Shown here: positions 8,359 through 16,957 of the stretch, in pieces
How positions within the stretch are numbered: position 1 is the stretch's first letter
How the letters are laid out: every line of letters starts with the position of its first letter
Assembly: GCA_009926935.1 (NCBI GenBank)
Contig: RFNZ01000006.1
Location: forward strand, 1-64,000
Origin: Pseudomonadota bacterium
GTDB lineage: Bacteria; Pseudomonadota; Alphaproteobacteria; Micavibrionales; UBA1664
DNA: 64,000 nt
Reading direction: 5' to 3'
Notes under the pieces: generated by a model
The model's database searches: none
What the model saw: the letters and a program-made list of their open reading frames with translations, nothing else
What the model was told of the DNA's origin: nothing
Position numbers and translations under genes: made by a program

Positions 8359-11300
8359 GTGTATCAACCCGCACATCTATGTGACGATGCATTTTTGAAC
8401 GATGTTCGCAAACGCCTGATGCCCCATCATGAGGACAGGTTCTTTGCCTATCTCCCTGCCTTAACCGAACGCCGCGTGCCAATCCCAGCTCGATTCCGTT
8501 TTGGACCAAAACCGATCCGTGACCTTTTGGCAAAGGACTACAGGTTTCAGGGTGGCATACGCCTGCACCACGGTGAGTCAAACAGCATACTCGAAGCCGG
8601 CCAGAACCCGATCCTGACAACACCAACAGGCTCAGGCAAAAGCATGGTCTTCATGCTGGAGGCTCTTTACACGATCCTCGCGCATCCGGGCGCAACCGTG
8701 ATGGCGCAGTACGTAACGCGCGCTCTCAATGCGGATCAACTGTACAAATGGCAGGAGCTTGTGGCAATGGCCGGCCTTCCGCCGGAGATAGTTACGGCGA
8801 TAGACGGCACGGTGCCTGTGGCCGAACGCGCGATGCGCCTGCGTAATGCCAAAATTGTTGCGGTCACGCCCGATGTCGATCACACGTATTTTTTGGGCCA
8901 CCTCGATATACCCGAAGTTCGCGCCTTTCATGCAAATAGGCGCCTCATGATCCTTGAAGAAGCGCAGCTATACAGCGGCGGCTTTGGAACGCACATGATG
9001 TTCAAGCAGCGCCGCAGCGATATCGTGCAGCAATATCTCAACCCCAGATACAAACGTGAGGTCCATGGCCGGATCATCGCAACCAGCGCGACGATCGCAG
9101 AGCCAACAGCCTTCATGAAACGCCTGACAGGTCAGGATTTCGTCGAAGTCGGTGAGGAGTACAACGGTGCCTCGCGCTATCCGCGCCTTGTCGGTATTTC
9201 AGGCATGGGCAGGCATAGCGTTATATCCGCAATCAAAAACCTTGCCCTTCAATATCCTGAAAAAAAATTCCTGGTCTTTTGTGACAGCCGCACCGGCGTC
9301 GAAGAAATGGCCGAAGATCTGGGCGAGCGTGCAATACCGATCAAGTCGGGTATCTCCGGCAGCTTTCAAAGAGATTCACTGGCTGCAATCCGTAACGGCG
9401 ATAAAAACATCGTCGTTGCCACATCAGCACTCGAGGTTGGCGTCGACCTCGATTTTGATTTTGTGTTCAACCTCGGTCTCCCTCTAAACCTCGGCAGCGC
9501 CCACCAGCGTATTGGCCGCGGCGGACGTCATGGCCCGGGCTTTATCATGTTCTGTGACCCAGCGGGCATGCTGGAGGATTACGAACACTCCGCACTCAAC
9601 TATCTGGCATCACCCTTAACACCGCAGATACTGCACCCCGGCAACCAGTTCATTCAGCTGGCTGCAGCCATGAGCATGCGCCGTGAAAAACGGATGATCA
9701 CCGAAGCGATGGGAGCCGCCTACGCAAAAACGATGAAGTTCAGTGGCGTCACATTCCCTGTTGGCTTTAATAATTCCTATAAACTGCTGGATGGTGACCA
9801 GACCAATTGGCCATGGCACCTGCGCACCGTTCTTCCGCCGCGCGGCAGCAGCCCGCACCACTACCACACCATGCGCAATATTGGCGGCATTTCATGGAAG
9901 GTCGGCGAGTGGGATAGAACACGGCAGGACTTCAAAAATCTTGGCACCACCACGGCTATTCAGGCATTTTTTGAATTTCAGCCGGGCGCCATTATCAGGC
10001 ACATGAAACGCCGCTGGCGCGTTGCAGGCTGGACCACGGATAAGTGGGGAACACCCGTTGTAAGGCTTATCCCTTACGATGGCACAAGCCACACGCAGCA
10101 TAAGGTCGTACAGTTTGGCCAAGCGCAGACGGCAGATGACGCGTTGATCAGCGATACCGTTATGACGGATGCAAAAGCTGGAAGCCCTGAAGACAATATC
10201 AATCCCGCCTTTATAGCCGAATGCCGCTTCCGCCTGCATACCGCTCTCTATGGCTTTAACGAGACTTTCAAGGCGGGCGAGGAAGGCTACTGGCGGACCA
10301 AAACCATCGCCTATCTGGATGACGAAGACCTAACCGGCAAAGACCCCCATGATTACGACGGACCTATCAACGATTACGGGCCAAAGCGCCGCATGCTTAT
10401 TGATTCAACGGGTATCGTCATACACCTGCCGCACCACCGCTTTGGCAAAGATGCGCGGGAGGTTTTGGGTCAGGCGATCGTGCGTGAATACTGCGAACTC
10501 TTTAACGTGGATAAAAACGATATCGGATACATCTACGAGCGCGCCCATCTCAGCGCTCGTAACAAGGAGACCCATGTCAGTCACAACCTTGTCATCTACG
10601 ACCGCATAGCGGGTTCACTGCGCCTAACGCATCACCTGCCCAAAAACATAAAACGCATCCTTGGCCGTATCATCAAGCGTGAAGCAGCTACGGTAAAAGA
10701 AACGGCAGACGACCCGAAAAGAATGAGCGAGCGGTTTAAGGCCGAATATCTGATGGATTGCGCACAGTGGATGCTGAACGAAGTTAAAAAACTCGAGACT
10801 GTCTCGACAGCCGAGCTTGATAAACGCCTCGGCGTGACCGCAACCAAGGATGAAGAAATCAAAAAAACGGATGCGGCACTGCCTGAAGGCTTCATCCGTG
10901 TCATGGCACCGGGATCAAGGGCCGACCACGTACGAAACGGTGTCGCAACCCGCGTGCGTATTCTGGAACCCCGCGTATACGAAGGGTGCCCGCTTTATGA
11001 GGTTTTAAGCGTCGACCGCTGGAGTTTCTATTCAAAAGCCCGCGCACGCCGCCTTGAAAAAAGCGATGCATTCGGTTTCTCGTCCGATGAGCGCCCATGG
11101 TTTGACGCGGGCACCAAGACCATGGAATCAAGCCGTGCCATACCCGCAAACGACCTCATTTTAACCGCAGGCCGCTGGATTGGTTACAACCCGAAAACCG
11201 GAAAATATATAGAGCTAGGCAATGAGGGCACGGTTGAAGATATTTCTGTTGTCATGGAAGACAAAATGAAAGCCATGCGCGAAAAAGTAAAACTGCTTCA

Positions 11301-11445
11301 GGCACGCAGCGCCGCCGAGGCCGCAGAAAGAGCAAAAATAAAACCTGTGGCAACGAGCCCTGCTGCGGCAAAAACCGCAGGCAAGGGCACACCTAAGAGA
11401 GCCCGGGGAGCACGGAAAGACCGGTTAGAACCTCGTCCGTCGTAA
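8359..11445 (+). CDS. DEAD/DEAH-type superfamily 2 helicase, MrfA/Hrq1-like
   Basis: The 1028-residue protein starts at a GTG just after GGAGGG. Helicase motifs are clear: Walker A TPTGSGKS (88-95), SAT (243-245), ATSALEVGVDL (354-364) and motif VI QRIGRGGR (383-390). Motif II is unusual: ILEEAQLYSGGFG in place of the ID-E-h-H seen in MrfA/YprA relatives, so the leading acidic pair is EE and the last residue is Gln (200-203). The long C-terminal half (about 480-980) has no Cys cluster of the DUF1998 kind and I cannot assign it. The last 60 residues are Lys/Ala/Arg-rich and probably disordered. MrfA proteins act in DNA crosslink repair; that role is inference. The 3' end overlaps the convergent glycosyltransferase gene by 53 bases. 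Confidence 0.8.
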   Translation: MYQPAHLCDDAFLNDVRKRLMPHHEDRFFAYLPALTERRVPIPARFRFGPKPIRDLLAKDYRFQGGIRLHHGESNSILEAGQNPILTTPTGSGKSMVFMLEALYTILAHPGATVMAQYVTRALNADQLYKWQELVAMAGLPPEIVTAIDGTVPVAERAMRLRNAKIVAVTPDVDHTYFLGHLDIPEVRAFHANRRLMILEEAQLYSGGFGTHMMFKQRRSDIVQQYLNPRYKREVHGRIIATSATIAEPTAFMKRLTGQDFVEVGEEYNGASRYPRLVGISGMGRHSVISAIKNLALQYPEKKFLVFCDSRTGVEEMAEDLGERAIPIKSGISGSFQRDSLAAIRNGDKNIVVATSALEVGVDLDFDFVFNLGLPLNLGSAHQRIGRGGRHGPGFIMFCDPAGMLEDYEHSALNYLASPLTPQILHPGNQFIQLAAAMSMRREKRMITEAMGAAYAKTMKFSGVTFPVGFNNSYKLLDGDQTNWPWHLRTVLPPRGSSPHHYHTMRNIGGISWKVGEWDRTRQDFKNLGTTTAIQAFFEFQPGAIIRHMKRRWRVAGWTTDKWGTPVVRLIPYDGTSHTQHKVVQFGQAQTADDALISDTVMTDAKAGSPEDNINPAFIAECRFRLHTALYGFNETFKAGEEGYWRTKTIAYLDDEDLTGKDPHDYDGPINDYGPKRRMLIDSTGIVIHLPHHRFGKDAREVLGQAIVREYCELFNVDKNDIGYIYERAHLSARNKETHVSHNLVIYDRIAGSLRLTHHLPKNIKRILGRIIKREAATVKETADDPKRMSERFKAEYLMDCAQWMLNEVKKLETVSTAELDKRLGVTATKDEEIKKTDAALPEGFIRVMAPGSRADHVRNGVATRVRILEPRVYEGCPLYEVLSVDRWSFYSKARARRLEKSDAFGFSSDERPWFDAGTKTMESSRAIPANDLILTAGRWIGYNPKTGKYIELGNEGTVEDISVVMEDKMKAMREKVKLLQARSAAEAAERAKIKPVATSPAAAKTAGKGTPKRARGARKDRLEPRPS

Positions 11446-12322
11446 TATCCGCCATCGTTTTTTTCTGGATAGTTTTAACGCGCGCGCCTAAAGGGCCGTG
11501 CCGTACCGGATTGGAAAAACCCGGATATAAACCAAGAGTGGGGCAACCCGTAGGACCTATCATGTGAATCGGGCCTGTATCGTTGCCAATCGCGCACAAA
11601 GCCCCGCGGGCAAGAACCGCAATCTGCATAAGGCTGGTCTTACCTGTAAGGTCAACAGCCTCAGGGCACTGCGCCTTGATGGCGGAAGTCACCTCAACCT
11701 CGTCAGCCGTACCTATCAAAACAGGCGTCACACCTTTTTGAACCATCCAGCGGCACACATCCGTATACCTGCCTTCGGGCCAGCGTTTGGCCTTATGCTT
11801 GGCCGAGCAACCGGGCACCACCAGCGCATACTTCACTGGTAATGAAAACGCCGACACATCGGCTTCTATCCAGCGTAGCTCGTCGTGTGTTACAGGCGCA
11901 ATACCCGCAACCGCCAGCTGTTCGACCAGCGCCTGAAACACATGCTTGTTCTTGCGGGCCGCATCATCAGCTATGGCATGGCTTGTTCCTTTGGCAATCC
12001 CACTCCACTCGGGCTTTTTTGAGAAGAGTTTGAAATAGGCGGATGTGCGCTCGCTGTTCTGAAGGTCATATACACGATCAAAACCTTGCGCGATAAGCCA
12101 TAGGCGCAAGGCAAACCAGCGGCGTATACGGTACCATTTGGGCCTGCCGTCAACGTAAACCTCGTCTACGTAGCCTGACGCACGCGCCATCGCCTCAAAA
12201 GGTTTCGTGGTCATAAGGGTAATATGATCATCAGCATGATGACGGCGTATGGCAGCAAGACACCCGAGGGACTGCATGAAATCCCCGAATGCGCCATGCT
12301 TGATGACAAGAATGTTTCTCAC
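11393..12322 (-). CDS. Glycosyltransferase family 9 (heptosyltransferase-like)
   Basis: A 309-residue GT-B enzyme related to WaaC/WaaF heptosyltransferases, which extend lipopolysaccharide core sugars from ADP-heptose at the inner membrane. The N-terminus MRNILVIKHGAFGDFMQSLG matches the family's acceptor-domain opening (K-GxxGD), and GNDTGPIHMIGPTGCPTLGLY is the conserved donor-site region near the C-terminus. Length is slightly below the usual 320-350. Its ATG overlaps the stop of the upstream GT4 gene (ATGA), so the two are translated together. Exact acceptor and donor cannot be read from sequence. Confidence 0.88.
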   Translation of the reverse strand: MRNILVIKHGAFGDFMQSLGCLAAIRRHHADDHITLMTTKPFEAMARASGYVDEVYVDGRPKWYRIRRWFALRLWLIAQGFDRVYDLQNSERTSAYFKLFSKKPEWSGIAKGTSHAIADDAARKNKHVFQALVEQLAVAGIAPVTHDELRWIEADVSAFSLPVKYALVVPGCSAKHKAKRWPEGRYTDVCRWMVQKGVTPVLIGTADEVEVTSAIKAQCPEAVDLTGKTSLMQIAVLARGALCAIGNDTGPIHMIGPTGCPTLGLYPGFSNPVRHGPLGARVKTIQKKTMADITTDEVLTGLSVLPGLS

Positions 12323-13482
12323 TGGCCGTATTTTTCCTGCAGAAGCTCGGCATATACGGCGAGCGTTTCATCGCACATTTTTTCGCGCGTGAAATTCATG
12401 GCCACATGGTTCATGGATTTGGTGGCAAGCACAGCCCTTTGCTGCGGCGTAAGCGCAAGCGCCTGTGCAATAGCCGTGGCCAAAGCCCCGGAATCATTGG
12501 GCGGAATAAGCCAGCCCGTCTCGCCGCGCAAAATGGTTTCCTGCGCGCCACCATGGTCGGTCGCAATAATGGGGCGGCCCATGGCCTGCGCTTCAACCGG
12601 CACACGGCCAAAGCCTTCAGGGTCGGTCGAGGCCGAAACGACAACGGATGAAATCATGTAAGCCGCCGGCATATCGTTGCAGTCGCTGATAATGCGCGCG
12701 CGTCCCGTTAACCCCAGACGCTCGATCTGCGCTTCAAGCTCGGCACGGTATTCAACCCGACCTTGGTCGGATCCCAGTAAAACGCAAAACACATCAGGGC
12801 GATTGAGTTTCGCTACCGCCTCCAAAAGCACATGGTGCCCTTTCCAGCGCGTCAGGCGCCCGGGCATCATCACAATTGGCGCGCCGTCCTCAATGCGCCA
12901 GTCGCGCAACAGCGACGCCATACGCTGCATCCCCACCATGTGCGGATGATACCGGTCCATCGCAATGCCGCGGTGGATGAGACGGATACGGTTCGGGTCC
13001 GTTTTATAATTATCAGTGATGTATTTGGCGACGTAGCCGGATATGGCGATAACCCGCTCGCCCTTGGTCATGATGCTGTTATAGGTATTTTTAAAGCTAT
13101 TCCCCATGTTGTAAGGGGCATGCACAGTCGTCATGAACCTAGCGGCCGTACCGCGGCACGCATAATAGGCGGACCACGCGGGCGCCCGGCTGCGTACATG
13201 TACGATATCGACATTCCACGTATTGATGAGCCTGCGGATACGCCCGATATTGCAGTATAAATCCCATGGGTTTTTGGAATGGACGGGCATCGGGATAAAC
13301 TCGGCCTTGGCGCGGATAATCTCCCCCACACGGGGGCCACCGGCAGAAACGACAATCGAGCGGGCACCGGCATTTACAAGCGCGGCCGCAACATCAATAC
13401 AGCCCTGCTCCGCCCCTCCTGGTCCAAGCTCGGGAATGATTTGCATGACAACGGGTGTCTTTTGGGTTTTCAGATGCAGCAT
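12319..13482 (-). CDS. Glycosyltransferase family 4
   Basis: A 387-residue GT-B glycosyltransferase. The N-terminal domain has IPELGPGGAEQGCIDVAAAL, the GG-E opening typical of GT4 enzymes. The C-terminal domain has MPGRLTRWKGHHVLLEAV and the ExxxxxxxE-type donor site TDPEGFGRVPVEAQAMGRPIIATDHGG. The start at 13482 gives MLHLKTQKTPVVMQ; the track's 13524 start would run into the divergent hydrolase gene. Neither start has a strong Shine-Dalgarno. It is coupled to the GT9 gene downstream, so both probably work on one surface glycan such as the lipopolysaccharide core. Confidence 0.88.
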   Translation of the reverse strand: MLHLKTQKTPVVMQIIPELGPGGAEQGCIDVAAALVNAGARSIVVSAGGPRVGEIIRAKAEFIPMPVHSKNPWDLYCNIGRIRRLINTWNVDIVHVRSRAPAWSAYYACRGTAARFMTTVHAPYNMGNSFKNTYNSIMTKGERVIAISGYVAKYITDNYKTDPNRIRLIHRGIAMDRYHPHMVGMQRMASLLRDWRIEDGAPIVMMPGRLTRWKGHHVLLEAVAKLNRPDVFCVLLGSDQGRVEYRAELEAQIERLGLTGRARIISDCNDMPAAYMISSVVVSASTDPEGFGRVPVEAQAMGRPIIATDHGGAQETILRGETGWLIPPNDSGALATAIAQALALTPQQRAVLATKSMNHVAMNFTREKMCDETLAVYAELLQEKYGQ

Positions 13483-13508
13483 GGGTTTGAATCTGATAGC
13501 AGAGATAC

Positions 13509-14222
13509 ATGGCGACACAAACACTAATCCGCCCAGATGGCACAGCTTTATCCTACGTGAAGGATACGCCCGAAAAGCCCGCCTACCCTGTAGGCGTTAT
13601 GTTCATGCATGGGTTTAAATCCGATAAGGCAGCTACAAAGGTAACCTTCGTACGCGACCTATGCGCCCGCGAAAACATACCGTTTTTGGCCTTTGATTTC
13701 TTTGCCCACGGCGAAAGCACAGGAAATTGGGATGAATTTACAATCGGCCGTGCTTTTTATGATGCCCTGCTGGCCATTGATCTGCTGACAGAGGGGCCCC
13801 AAATCATCATCGGGTCTTCCATGGGCGGCTGGGTAGCCCTGAAATTAATGGAAGAAAGGGCGGAAAGGATAGCAGGCCTGATTGGTATTGCCGCCGCGCC
13901 CGACTTTACAAGATGGATTGAAGAAAACCATACAAAAGAGCAGCGTTTAGAGGCTGGATTCACAGATTTACTGCTATCTGAGGCCAAAAACCAGTATGTC
14001 ATGGACGAAAATTGGGATTTTGAAGGGCCAGTTACCCTGCTTCAAGGCAAAATGGACGAAGAAGTGCCCTGGGAAACTGCTGAATCCATCAAAAATAAGC
14101 TAAAAAACCCGAATTATGCTGAAATTATATACGTGGACGATGGTAACCACACTTTAAAAAGGCCAGAGGATTTGGCATTATTGGAAAAAACACTTTTAAG
14201 TATGATTAATAAACATTCATAG
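13509..14222 (+). CDS. Alpha/beta hydrolase
   Basis: A 237-residue cytoplasmic hydrolase with the full catalytic triad visible: nucleophile Ser104 in GSSMGG, Asp183 in GKMDEEVP and His214 in DDGNHTLKR. The oxyanion-hole region is MFMHGFKSDK. It resembles small esterase/acylpeptidase-like proteins (YqiA/frsA-type size) more than lipases; no signal peptide. Substrate unknown. It is divergent from the GT4 gene, with only 26 bases between start codons, so promoters must overlap coding sequence. Confidence 0.85.
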   Translation: MATQTLIRPDGTALSYVKDTPEKPAYPVGVMFMHGFKSDKAATKVTFVRDLCARENIPFLAFDFFAHGESTGNWDEFTIGRAFYDALLAIDLLTEGPQIIIGSSMGGWVALKLMEERAERIAGLIGIAAAPDFTRWIEENHTKEQRLEAGFTDLLLSEAKNQYVMDENWDFEGPVTLLQGKMDEEVPWETAESIKNKLKNPNYAEIIYVDDGNHTLKRPEDLALLEKTLLSMINKHS

Positions 14223-14257
14223 ATTTTTTGTTAAACAAAGCTTTCACCCATTGAATA

Positions 14258-14279
14258 AATACACCTAAATAGGTATATT
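14258..14279. promoter_or_regulatory. Candidate operator upstream of the XRE regulator
   Basis: ACCTA-AA-TAGGT (14263-14274) is a perfect inverted repeat and symmetry extends with one mismatch to AATA/TATT. It ends eight bases before the regulator's ATG, where XRE proteins often bind to repress themselves. Autoregulation is inferred. Confidence 0.45.
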
Positions 14280-14286
14280 TAACACC

Positions 14287-14943
14287 ATGATGACAACACA
14301 CCAACTTAAAGCTGCCCGCGCATTGCTGGACTGGACGCAACAGGATCTCGCCAAAGCCGCTGGCATGCATCTCAATGTCATCAACAATATCGAACGTGGT
14401 ACAACCAACCCCCGCCAACAAACAGTCGAACGATTGAAAAAGGCGCTGGAAAACAGCGGCATCGTGTTTTTGGGCACCCGTGGTGTTGAACTGACGAAAC
14501 AGGCAGTCGTCGTCCAGAAAATCGAAGGGGATTTGTTTATAAGGGCCTTTACCGAGGACATCCTCTCGGTTGCAACGGGCCCAGACCACGAAGTGTTGAA
14601 CATTGTCTTCGATATACGCAACGACAGCGCCCTCGACCCCACCGCCAAGAAAAAATATGACGACGAGCGCACGACTCGCGGCTTTAAGGAACGCCTGATT
14701 ACCCGCACAATGCCTGGTTTTTACCCGCGGTATTCCGAAAATTTCCGCGTCGTGGACCCGTCCGCGCTTGGCACCGTCGATACGGTTATCTATGCCGACC
14801 GTGTGGCCTATGTTTTCTGGAGCCAGCAGGAAGTGGTTATCCTTAAAAACGCGGGCCTCGCCGAAACACAGCGCAAACTTTTTGAAAATCTATGGGCCCA
14901 AGGCCACCAACCCGTCCGCACGGCCCGCGCCGCGGAAGATTAA
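14287..14943 (+). CDS. XRE-family transcriptional regulator with long C-terminal domain
   Basis: A 218-residue protein with an N-terminal Cro/C1-type helix-turn-helix (about 7-60; [25 protein letters not shown]). The remaining 155 residues are not a domain I recognise. They include [19 protein letters not shown] and a long basic stretch around [19 protein letters not shown]. Tandem ATGs at 14287 and 14290 are possible starts. A palindrome directly upstream suggests self-repression. The gene stands alone between the hydrolase gene and tRNA-Ser. The regulated genes cannot be inferred. Confidence 0.8.
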   Translation: MMTTHQLKAARALLDWTQQDLAKAAGMHLNVINNIERGTTNPRQQTVERLKKALENSGIVFLGTRGVELTKQAVVVQKIEGDLFIRAFTEDILSVATGPDHEVLNIVFDIRNDSALDPTAKKKYDDERTTRGFKERLITRTMPGFYPRYSENFRVVDPSALGTVDTVIYADRVAYVFWSQQEVVILKNAGLAETQRKLFENLWAQGHQPVRTARAAED

Positions 14944-14991
14944 CCCCGAGTTGCACGAACCAAACTCTTTCGCTATGGTGCGGCCGAATTA

Positions 14992-15023
14992 CGAATAAAG
15001 TCATTTGGTACGGAAGGGTGGCC
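14992..15023 (+). repeat. Truncated upstream copy of the tRNA-Ser 5' end
   Basis: CGAATAAAGTCATTTGGTAC followed by GGAAGGGTGGCC repeats, with four mismatches in 32, the promoter-side flank and first 12 bases of the tRNA gene at 15067-15098. After GGCC the two diverge. It is a broken duplicate of the start of the tRNA gene. Confidence 0.65.
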
Positions 15024-15086
15024 CCGTTTGCAGATGGCAAACAAACCAATAGCGAGGCCAACCTTGCGAATAAAGTGATTAAATAC

Positions 15087-15176
15087 GGAAGGGTGGCCGA
15101 GCGGTTGAAGGCGCACGCCTGGAAAGTGTGTATACGGGAAACCGTATCGTGAGTTCGAATCTCATCCCTTCCGCCA
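15087..15176 (+). tRNA. tRNA-Ser (anticodon GGA)
   Basis: A 90-base gene with encoded CCA. The acceptor stem is GGAAGGG with CCCTTCC, discriminator G. The anticodon stem CACGC/GTGTG holds loop CTGGAAA, giving anticodon GGA at 15121-15123, which reads UCC and UCU. The long variable arm (TACGGGAAACCGTA) is typical of serine tRNAs, and the T arm has GTTCGAATC. Partial copies of both ends flank it. Confidence 0.95.
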
Positions 15177-15505
15177 TTTTATATACAAAGCCCCCTTTGT
15201 AGGCTTTGTATATAAAAGTGATGGGGTTAGATTCCAACTCACGAGAAAAGTGAGTTCGACCACGAGCCATTCAATACAATGCCGCGCACGTGTACGCGGC
15301 AGCGCAAATAAAGGCCAATGGCGAGTGGCGGCGAAGCCAATCTCATCCCTTCCGCCATTAACTTTCCAGTTCTTTTGCGTTTTTTATAATACAGACGAAA
15401 AACGAAAATCGGTGCATAACCTAAAAACCACGTATTGATTACACCCCCGATAAAGACGGAGGCTGACCCTTAGTTGGCAAAACTTCCGCAAGAAGGGAGG
15501 ACGCG
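15177..15505. other. Gene-free stretch with tRNA-derived fragments
   Basis: No convincing gene is present. It holds a T-arm-like GTGAGTTCGA (15250-15259), a hairpin GCCGCG-CACGTGTA-CGCGGC (15281-15300) and a 21-base copy of the tRNA-Ser 3' end (15339-15359). An imperfect palindrome around TATATACAAAGCCCC (15180-15215) lies just after the tRNA (AAAGCCccctttgtaGGCTTT) and may end its transcript. The track ORFs here have no ribosome binding sites. Confidence 0.6.
15339..15359 (+). repeat. 21-base direct repeat of the tRNA-Ser 3' end
   Basis: AATCTCATCCCTTCCGCCATT occurs at 15158-15178 (tRNA 3' end plus three bases) and again here, exactly. Such repeats are typical of attachment sites of elements that integrate into tRNA genes, but no integrase lies between the copies. 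Confidence 0.8.
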
Positions 15506-15757
15506 ATGGTCACGACCTTTAACCCTTCGATACCTGCACCCTCGGCGTCGGTATCGACATTGCAGAACGCGACACGCCTGGCAGTAGCCAACAACAACGC
15601 ACGCCAGCAGCCGGTCACACTGATAAGCCGCTTCAGTACGACCAGCATCACAGGACAAGTCACGACAGTTGCCACCTACTCGGACGGATCGTCGCAAACG
15701 GTGATCAGCGAGGGCGATAAAGTGGTTCTGGCTACAAAAACCGGAACTTTTGCGTAA
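15506..15757 (+). CDS. Small unknown protein
   Basis: I do not recognise this 83-residue protein. The ATG follows a strong AGGGAGGA with good spacing, which supports real translation. Composition is rich in Thr, Ser, Val and Ala (for example STTSITGQVTTVATYSDGSSQTV) and predicts beta strands, with no signal peptide or membrane segment. The region before it contains only tRNA debris, and the AT-richer DUF1513 gene follows 55 bases later. Confidence 0.6.
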   Translation: MVTTFNPSIPAPSASVSTLQNATRLAVANNNARQQPVTLISRFSTTSITGQVTTVATYSDGSSQTVISEGDKVVLATKTGTFA

Positions 15758-15812
15758 AAAGACAACGGTTTTCTTCTCCTAATTTTTACGTTTTGGAGGT
15801 AGAATCAACTCC

Positions 15813-16955
15813 ATGCGTAAAAGTAGCCATCTCAAGAAAATCAAATGCAGCCGACGGGATTTTTTATCATTTCTCGCGGCATCAGTTGCATCCGGAATAA
15901 TTTTTCAACCAATGAGAGCCTTATCTGCTGGAATGACTCCCTCCCAATGCCTCATCGTTGGGTCAGGAAAAGGAGCCGCGCTCGCCAACCTCACAACAAA
16001 TGAAATTCAAAAAATAGATCTTAACTTTGCGCCTCACAGCTTTGTACAGCATCCCCACCACCCCAAACGATTTATTGGCATTGAAAAATGGGGTACCGGT
16101 GGCGCAGAAATTGATTTTGAGACCGGTAAAATTACGCAAATAGACTCTCTCAGCCAAACTCAGTTTTACGGCCATGGCTTTTATCATGAAAGCAAGGGCT
16201 GCTTCTTCATAACGCGTGTTGATGTATATGACGGGAGCGGCCATCTTACCGGTTTTGACAAAGAAACATTTGAGAAAAAGCACGACTACCGAGTTACTGC
16301 TGGCGGCCTTCATGACTGCCATCAGATGAGTGATGGCTCTTACCTAGTGGCGTGTTCGGGCATACGCACCAGAGCCTTTCTCCCTCCAATCCATAACGGA
16401 GAGAAAATAGCTACGTCATCTCTTGTACAGGTGGACGTAAACGGTGATGGAAAAATTCTGAACGAAATGAAAATCAAAGACGAAGATCAGGTATTAGGGC
16501 ACTTTGCCGTCACACAAAAAAATCAGATTTTAGCCCTATCTGGACCAAGTTACACAGCAGGAATAGACAAGCCGGGAAAGCTCTATTACAGCCCTGACGG
16601 CAAACAAGACTTAGAAGAAGTTGTTTTGCCTGATGATGTCCTGAAAAATATCAAGGGCGAGATGTTAAGCGTTGCTCTAAACAAGCGTGAAAGCAGGGCC
16701 GCCGTAACAAACCCTCTTGGAAAAACGATACTTTTGATAGATATGAATAAAGGAAAATTTATTAAGGCCACGGGCGAAACATGGCGAGGCGTTGCTTTCG
16801 ATCCACTTAGCGATCAGTTCGTCGGCACCAACCCGGGCATCGAGACAATAGGCTCCGATTTTGCGGATCTTTCGGAAGTCATCTTTAAAAAGCAACACGG
16901 CGAAGTATCTGATATCGAACTCTCGGGCGCTCATTCTCTTTTGCGCACGATGTAA
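15813..16955 (+). CDS. Tat-exported DUF1513-type beta-propeller protein
   Basis: A 380-residue protein opening with a twin-arginine signal (CSRRDFLSFLAASVASGIIF), so it is probably folded in the cytoplasm and exported to the periplasm. The rest looks like the seven-bladed propeller of the DUF1513 family: repeated strand patterns, GHGFYHESKGCFFITRVD, GGLHDCHQMSDGSYLVACSGIRTR and a final GAHSLLRTM. Relatives are usually encoded beside imelysin-like iron proteins; none are here. The gene is visibly more AT-rich than its neighbours and has a GGAGGT site 12 bases upstream, which suggests recent acquisition next to a tRNA. Function is unknown. Confidence 0.75.
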   Translation: MRKSSHLKKIKCSRRDFLSFLAASVASGIIFQPMRALSAGMTPSQCLIVGSGKGAALANLTTNEIQKIDLNFAPHSFVQHPHHPKRFIGIEKWGTGGAEIDFETGKITQIDSLSQTQFYGHGFYHESKGCFFITRVDVYDGSGHLTGFDKETFEKKHDYRVTAGGLHDCHQMSDGSYLVACSGIRTRAFLPPIHNGEKIATSSLVQVDVNGDGKILNEMKIKDEDQVLGHFAVTQKNQILALSGPSYTAGIDKPGKLYYSPDGKQDLEEVVLPDDVLKNIKGEMLSVALNKRESRAAVTNPLGKTILLIDMNKGKFIKATGETWRGVAFDPLSDQFVGTNPGIETIGSDFADLSEVIFKKQHGEVSDIELSGAHSLLRTM

Positions 16956-16957
16956 AT

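Noticed and set aside
15079-15270. 63-residue minus-strand ORF across tRNA-Ser
   Set aside because: It is antisense to the tRNA. The peptide [13 protein letters not shown] is the familiar artefact of translating the reverse of a serine tRNA.
15158-15359. Intact integrative element between the 21-base repeats
   Set aside because: Only 160 bases separate the copies and there is no integrase or gene, so at most it is a relic.
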